Both the position numbers and the translations under genes were made by a program. This document shows positions 7,531 through 9,786 of a stretch of 9,786 bases of DNA, piece by piece. The notes beneath the pieces are model-generated. The model was given only the letters and a program-made list of their open reading frames with translations, did no database searches and had not been told where the DNA came from. The DNA comes from CAZLLV01 sp964560325 (GTDB lineage Bacteria; Acidobacteriota; Thermoanaerobaculia; Multivoradales; DATKCC01): assembly GCA_964560325.1 (NCBI GenBank), contig CAZLLV010000057.1:1-9786 (forward strand). The letters run 5' to 3'. Every line of letters starts with the position of its first letter. Position 1 is the first letter of the stretch.

Positions 7531-8946
7531 TCAGTCCGCGCAGAGGGTCAACGTGAAGCACTCCTCTGTCTGTCGATCGAGCACGACTTGGTAGCAGATC
7601 CCCCGGACGAGGATCCTGTACCCGCCGCTCTTCGCACCGCGGGTCCGGATCACGATCTCTCTCGACACGCAGCTCACACCGCCGGGCCGGCAGGGGCCGA
7701 TGTCGCCGAAGCAGACCGGGCCCACCGGGTGGATCGACACGGAAGGCGTGCCGTCGGGTAGCGTCGGAACGGGCGAGCCATCGGCCATCGTCACGGTGAA
7801 GTACGCCACGTGGACGTTCGCGAACGAGACGTTCGAGTAGCAATTGCAGATCGTGACGATGGCCGTCTCGACGTCGTCGGTCTCGAAACAGTCGCAGTCG
7901 CTGTCGCCCCAGACGATGGAGACGCACGGCCGGATCTCGGGCAGATCGAGCCGCTTGCACTCGGAGCCGCAGGCGTGGCAGATCGCCTCTCGAAGCAGGA
8001 CCTTGTACTGCTCCGTGTCGACCGGACCGAAGTAGACGCTGCCTCCCGTCGGCTCGCACATGTCGAGGTAGCTCTGCATCTCCTGCGTGACCGGGCTCGC
8101 CGGGCCGATGTGGTGAGCGAACAGCACGACACCGTGCGCTGACGCCGCCGCCTGCGCGTTGGCGGCCGCCGCGGCGTCGTACGCGGAGTAGCCGTCGAGC
8201 TTCGTGTCGCTGATGTAGAAGATCGCCCGGCAGGCGTCGGGTCGCCAGTCGAAGAAGTTGCAGAGATCGGCGATCGCGTCCGCCCCTTCTTCCCCCGGGT
8301 ACGTGCCGTCTCCCGGCGGCTGCGGCTCGTCCTGCTCGAACGGACCCGGGGCCCCGATGCCGAGGAGGTACTGCTGGTGGGATTGGGTGAACGGACTGCC
8401 GATGCTGTCGAGAGTACTGGTGATGTCGCCGAGATACCCCGCGGGGTCGGCTCCGTGCTTGGTCGAATCGACTACCAGCCAAGCCGTGCGCAGATCGGAG
8501 GGACACGCCTCCGCCGCGGCCGCCAACGCACCCGGGGCCGCTTCCGATACGGCCCGGGCCGCGCTGGTCATCGAGCCGCTCGAATCCATCAGGATGACGA
8601 GGTCGACGATCTCTCGCTCGGCTCCTCCGTCGGGCTTGCCGCACGAGCAGTCTTCGTGGGATTCGTCGCAGTGCGCCAGCGAGTTGTGCTTCTTGCTCCA
8701 CTGGTGATGCAGGTACTCGTTCACCGACTGCTCGAGCCGTTCACAGGAAGGGCGCCGGCGTTCCGCCAGCTCGTGGAGATCCCGGACGCGCTCGATTCGC
8801 TCCGGTGAGTCGCGTTCGAGCGGCGGCGGCGGGTCCTGTTCGACCGGCCTTCCGCCCGCGGGTGCTTTCGGTTCTCGTGGCCCGTTCTCCCGAACGGCCT
8901 CGCGGTCCGGCGTCTGATTGCTTTCTCTGGATGGTTTGTCGGTCAT
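7531..8946 (-). CDS. von Willebrand factor A domain protein with cysteine-rich C-terminal domain
   Basis: This is a 471-residue protein of unknown function. Residues 1-70 are charged and Pro-rich with no hydrophobic signal sequence. A Cys/His/Asp patch (C93, C100, C102) precedes the vWA domain (about 112-322). The domain has beta-strand IVDLVILM, MIDAS motif DSSGS (121-125) and FYISDTKLDG (243-252) supplying the later Asp (D247). The usual MIDAS Thr is not obvious; the region holds GEEGADAIADL (218-228). A CxxCxxxC cluster (323, 326, 330) leads into a separate C-terminal domain (about 338-471) with WGDSDCDC, NCYSN, LPDGTPSV and FGDIGPC motifs and 14 cysteines from residue 323 on. I do not recognise this domain. 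vWA domains bind metal and mediate protein-protein contact. The ATG at 8946 is chosen for its strong ribosome site; a GTG at 9009 in frame has none. It stands alone, convergent to the exporter operon. Confidence 0.85.
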   Translation of the reverse strand: MTDKPSRESNQTPDREAVRENGPREPKAPAGGRPVEQDPPPPLERDSPERIERVRDLHELAERRRPSCERLEQSVNEYLHHQWSKKHNSLAHCDESHEDCSCGKPDGGAEREIVDLVILMDSSGSMTSAARAVSEAAPGALAAAAEACPSDLRTAWLVVDSTKHGADPAGYLGDITSTLDSIGSPFTQSHQQYLLGIGAPGPFEQDEPQPPGDGTYPGEEGADAIADLCNFFDWRPDACRAIFYISDTKLDGYSAYDAAAAANAQAAASAHGVVLFAHHIGPASPVTQEMQSYLDMCEPTGGSVYFGPVDTEQYKVLLREAICHACGSECKRLDLPEIRPCVSIVWGDSDCDCFETDDVETAIVTICNCYSNVSFANVHVAYFTVTMADGSPVPTLPDGTPSVSIHPVGPVCFGDIGPCRPGGVSCVSREIVIRTRGAKSGGYRILVRGICYQVVLDRQTEECFTLTLCAD

Positions 8947-9370
8947 GATCCCTCCTCGCGGCAGCACGACGGTTGGGCCGTCTGCCGGAAACCCGCGGCC
9001 AGCCACCACGACCGGGGATCGATCGGGCCGACTGGGCGCGTACGAGGATGAGTAATCCCGATTCGGGAAAGAGGGGTCAGTGACCGCGGAGTGGACCGGG
9101 CACTCCTTCGAGGCGGCGAAGCTCCAGATGGCGGTCCGGCGGCACCCTTCCCGGGCGCTCAGATACCCAAATAGACGACCAGGAGCCGAACGATGGAATC
9201 GATACCACGGGACAGACGACGGTCACGGCGAAGACGGACAGGCGGGACAGGGTACGACGCGACGCATCTACAGGCCGGCCCGGGCCTCCCCGCCGCGCCG
9301 CAGGGAAAGACGGCCATCTCGGGGGAAGGTGCGCCGGTTCGCAAAGCGGCCCCAAGTGCTTGATTCTAAA
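8947..9370. other. Intergenic region without a recognisable gene
   Basis: About 420 bases lie between the vWA gene start and the tRNA. Open frames here are Arg/Pro-rich, resemble no family, and two of them run through the tRNA. Small inverted repeats are present: CCCGATTCGGG (9057-9067) about 110 bases ahead of the vWA start, and GACGG/CCGTC around 5 bases near 8969-8983 in its leader. These could be operator or leader structures, but none is strong. I see no convincing sigma-70 promoter for the vWA gene and no clear T-rich terminator behind the tRNA. Confidence 0.5.
8950..8957 (-). promoter_or_regulatory. Strong ribosome binding site of the vWA gene
   Basis: Read on the - strand it is GAGGAGGG, near-complementary to the 16S tail, 3-4 bases before the ATG at 8946. 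It decides that start against the GTG at 9009. Confidence 0.65.
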
Positions 9371-9456
9371 TGGTGCCGGAGGTGGGATTCGAACCCACAC
9401 GGGGTTGCCCCCGGGGGATTTTGAGTCCCCTGCGTCTCCCGTTCCGCCACTCCGGC
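9371..9456 (-). tRNA. trnL-CAA: tRNA-Leu (anticodon CAA)
   Basis: This is an 86-base class II tRNA read on the - strand. The acceptor stem GCCGGAG pairs perfectly with CTCCGGC, followed by discriminator A and an encoded CCA. The D-arm is GCG/CGC. The anticodon stem GGGGA/TCCCC encloses loop CTCAAAA, giving anticodon CAA, which reads TTG leucine codons. The long variable arm is CGGGG-GCAA-CCCCG, a GNRA-type loop typical of leucine tRNAs. The T-arm is GTGGG-TTCGAAT-CCCAC. All stems are intact, so it should be functional. It has its own promoter just upstream. Confidence 0.97.
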
Positions 9457-9470
9457 TCGGTGGGGATGGC

Positions 9471-9499
9471 ATCGTAAGGGTGGGGTGTCGGAGTGTCAA
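9471..9499 (-). promoter_or_regulatory. Sigma-70 type promoter of the tRNA-Leu gene
   Basis: On the - strand there is a perfect -35 box TTGACA (9494-9499), a 17-base spacer and a -10 box TACGAT (9471-9476). The tRNA 5' end lies 14 bases after the -10 box, leaving a pre-tRNA leader of about 7 bases. The -35 box is 17 bases from the decayed CRISPR repeat, so the promoter fills the gap between array and tRNA. Confidence 0.8.
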
Positions 9500-9516
9500 C
9501 CGGGTTTGCCGATGAC

Positions 9517-9548
9517 CGGTCCGGCCGAAAGCGCGCGTGGAAGGTGAC
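9517..9548 (-). repeat. Decayed terminal CRISPR repeat
   Basis: It lies exactly 67 bases before the first intact repeat. The last 18 bases (+ strand) match the repeat except for one C-to-T change, while the first 14 are mostly different (5 of 14 match). Loss of one half of the outermost repeat is typical of the trailer end of an array. Confidence 0.75.
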
Positions 9549-9749
9549 CTCAGCGACTCCACAAGCTCCTCGATACTCCCCGGCCTTCAACTCGGCCGCG
9601 CGCGCGGAAGGTGACGTCAAGCGCTCCGATTGCCTGGAGCTCAACAAGGCCCTTCAACTCGGCCGCGCGCGCGGAAGGTGACGAAGCGGTGCCGGAGACC
9701 GTCGCCCCGATGGGGGACCTTCAACTCGGCCGCGCGCGCGGAAGGTGAC
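9517..9749 (-). CRISPR. CRISPR array, trailer end: 32-base repeats, 35-base spacers, continues or ends at the window edge
   Basis: Three identical 32-base repeats start at 9584, 9651 and 9718 (+ strand start CCTTCAACTC, end GGAAGGTGAC), exactly 67 bases apart. They are separated by unrelated 35-base spacers (9616-9650 and 9683-9717). A fourth, decayed copy fits the same period at 9517-9548, with a further 35-base spacer at 9549-9583. On the - strand the repeat begins GTCACC and ends GTTGAAGG, resembling the GTC...ATTGAAAC form of type I (for example I-C, also 32 bases) repeats; the subtype is a guess. The decay is at the 3' end of the - strand copy, as expected for the last repeat, so transcription probably runs leftward from a leader beyond the window. 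No cas gene is in view. Confidence 0.9.
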
Positions 9750-9786
9750 CGCTCGTCTTCGAGCGGGAGCTCCGGCGGGTGCTCCA
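9750..9786. other. Sequence after the third repeat: long spacer or start of the leader
   Basis: Thirty-seven bases follow the last repeat with no new repeat start. A 35-base spacer would put a repeat at 9785, but the bases there are CA rather than CC. It begins with a 6-bp hairpin (CGCTCG, TCTT loop, CGAGCG; 9750-9765). It is GC-rich, so it does not look like a typical AT-rich leader. Confidence 0.4.

Noticed and set aside
5999..8701. A 900-codon - strand open frame spanning the ATPase end, the permease and part of the vWA gene
   Set aside because: It is antisense to the clear permease and out of frame with the vWA protein; composition is typical of a shadow frame in high-GC DNA.
9080..9424. 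A 114-codon + strand open frame ending in RRWDSNPHGVAPGGF, and - strand frames over the same place
   Set aside because: These read through the tRNA-Leu; the WDSNPH peptide is the well-known false translation of antisense tRNA sequence.
9371..9456. The tRNA-Leu as an attachment site of an integrated element
   Set aside because: No direct repeat of the tRNA 3' end and no integrase gene are visible in the window, and the tRNA 3' end faces away from the CRISPR array.
9493..9681. A 62-codon frame over the CRISPR repeats
   Set aside because: It is a translation of repeats and spacers; no ribosome site and no family resemblance.
9549..9717. Open reading frames within the CRISPR spacers suggesting coding phage targets
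   Set aside because: Eleven codons without a stop are expected by chance in GC-rich DNA; nothing can be said about targets without a search.

Overview
The window is GC-rich bacterial chromosome. The organism is Gram-negative: it encodes a TolC-type outer-membrane channel, a HlyD/MacA-type periplasmic adaptor and a MacB-type exporter. The gene order TolC, YIP1-family membrane protein, adaptor, ATPase, permease, together with the high GC, makes me think of Acidobacteriota or a similar deep-branching high-GC Gram-negative phylum. That is recall-based inference; the window holds no phylogenetic marker gene.

Region 1 (1-1433, + strand) is the end of a peptide-type ABC importer operon: the C-terminal part of an OppD/DppD-like ATPase, overlapped by 4 bases by a complete OppF/DppF-like ATPase. 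A strong hairpin (1437-1476) follows 3 bases after the last stop.

Region 2 (1635-7402, + strand) is a compact five-gene tripartite export operon: TolC-like outer-membrane factor, YIP1-family integral membrane protein, MacA-like adaptor, MacB/LolD-type ATPase and MacB/FtsX-type permease. The ATPase and permease are separate proteins, whereas E. coli MacB is one chain. The last four genes are 1 to 54 bases from their upstream neighbour. The exporter should span both membranes; its substrate cannot be read from the sequence. The adaptor, the channel and the ATPase all end in low-complexity tails.

Region 3 (7403-7530) lies between convergent genes and holds two GC-rich hairpins. The larger is capped by a TTCG tetraloop and probably ends transcription from both sides.

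Region 4 (7531-8946, - strand) is a single gene for a 471-residue protein: a charged N-terminus, a von Willebrand factor A (MIDAS) domain, and a cysteine-rich C-terminal domain that I cannot assign. It has no visible signal peptide.

Region 5 (8947-9786) begins with about 420 bases in which I see no gene. It then holds a tRNA-Leu(CAA) on the - strand with its own consensus-like promoter, and immediately beyond that the edge of a CRISPR array. The array shows three identical 32-base repeats and one decayed repeat on an exact 67-base period. The decayed repeat marks the left end as the trailer end, so the leader and any cas genes would lie to the right, outside the window. No cas gene is visible here.

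The most unusual items are the CRISPR array with its all-GC palindromic repeat core and the vWA/cysteine-rich protein. The rest is ordinary transport machinery with some unusual details.
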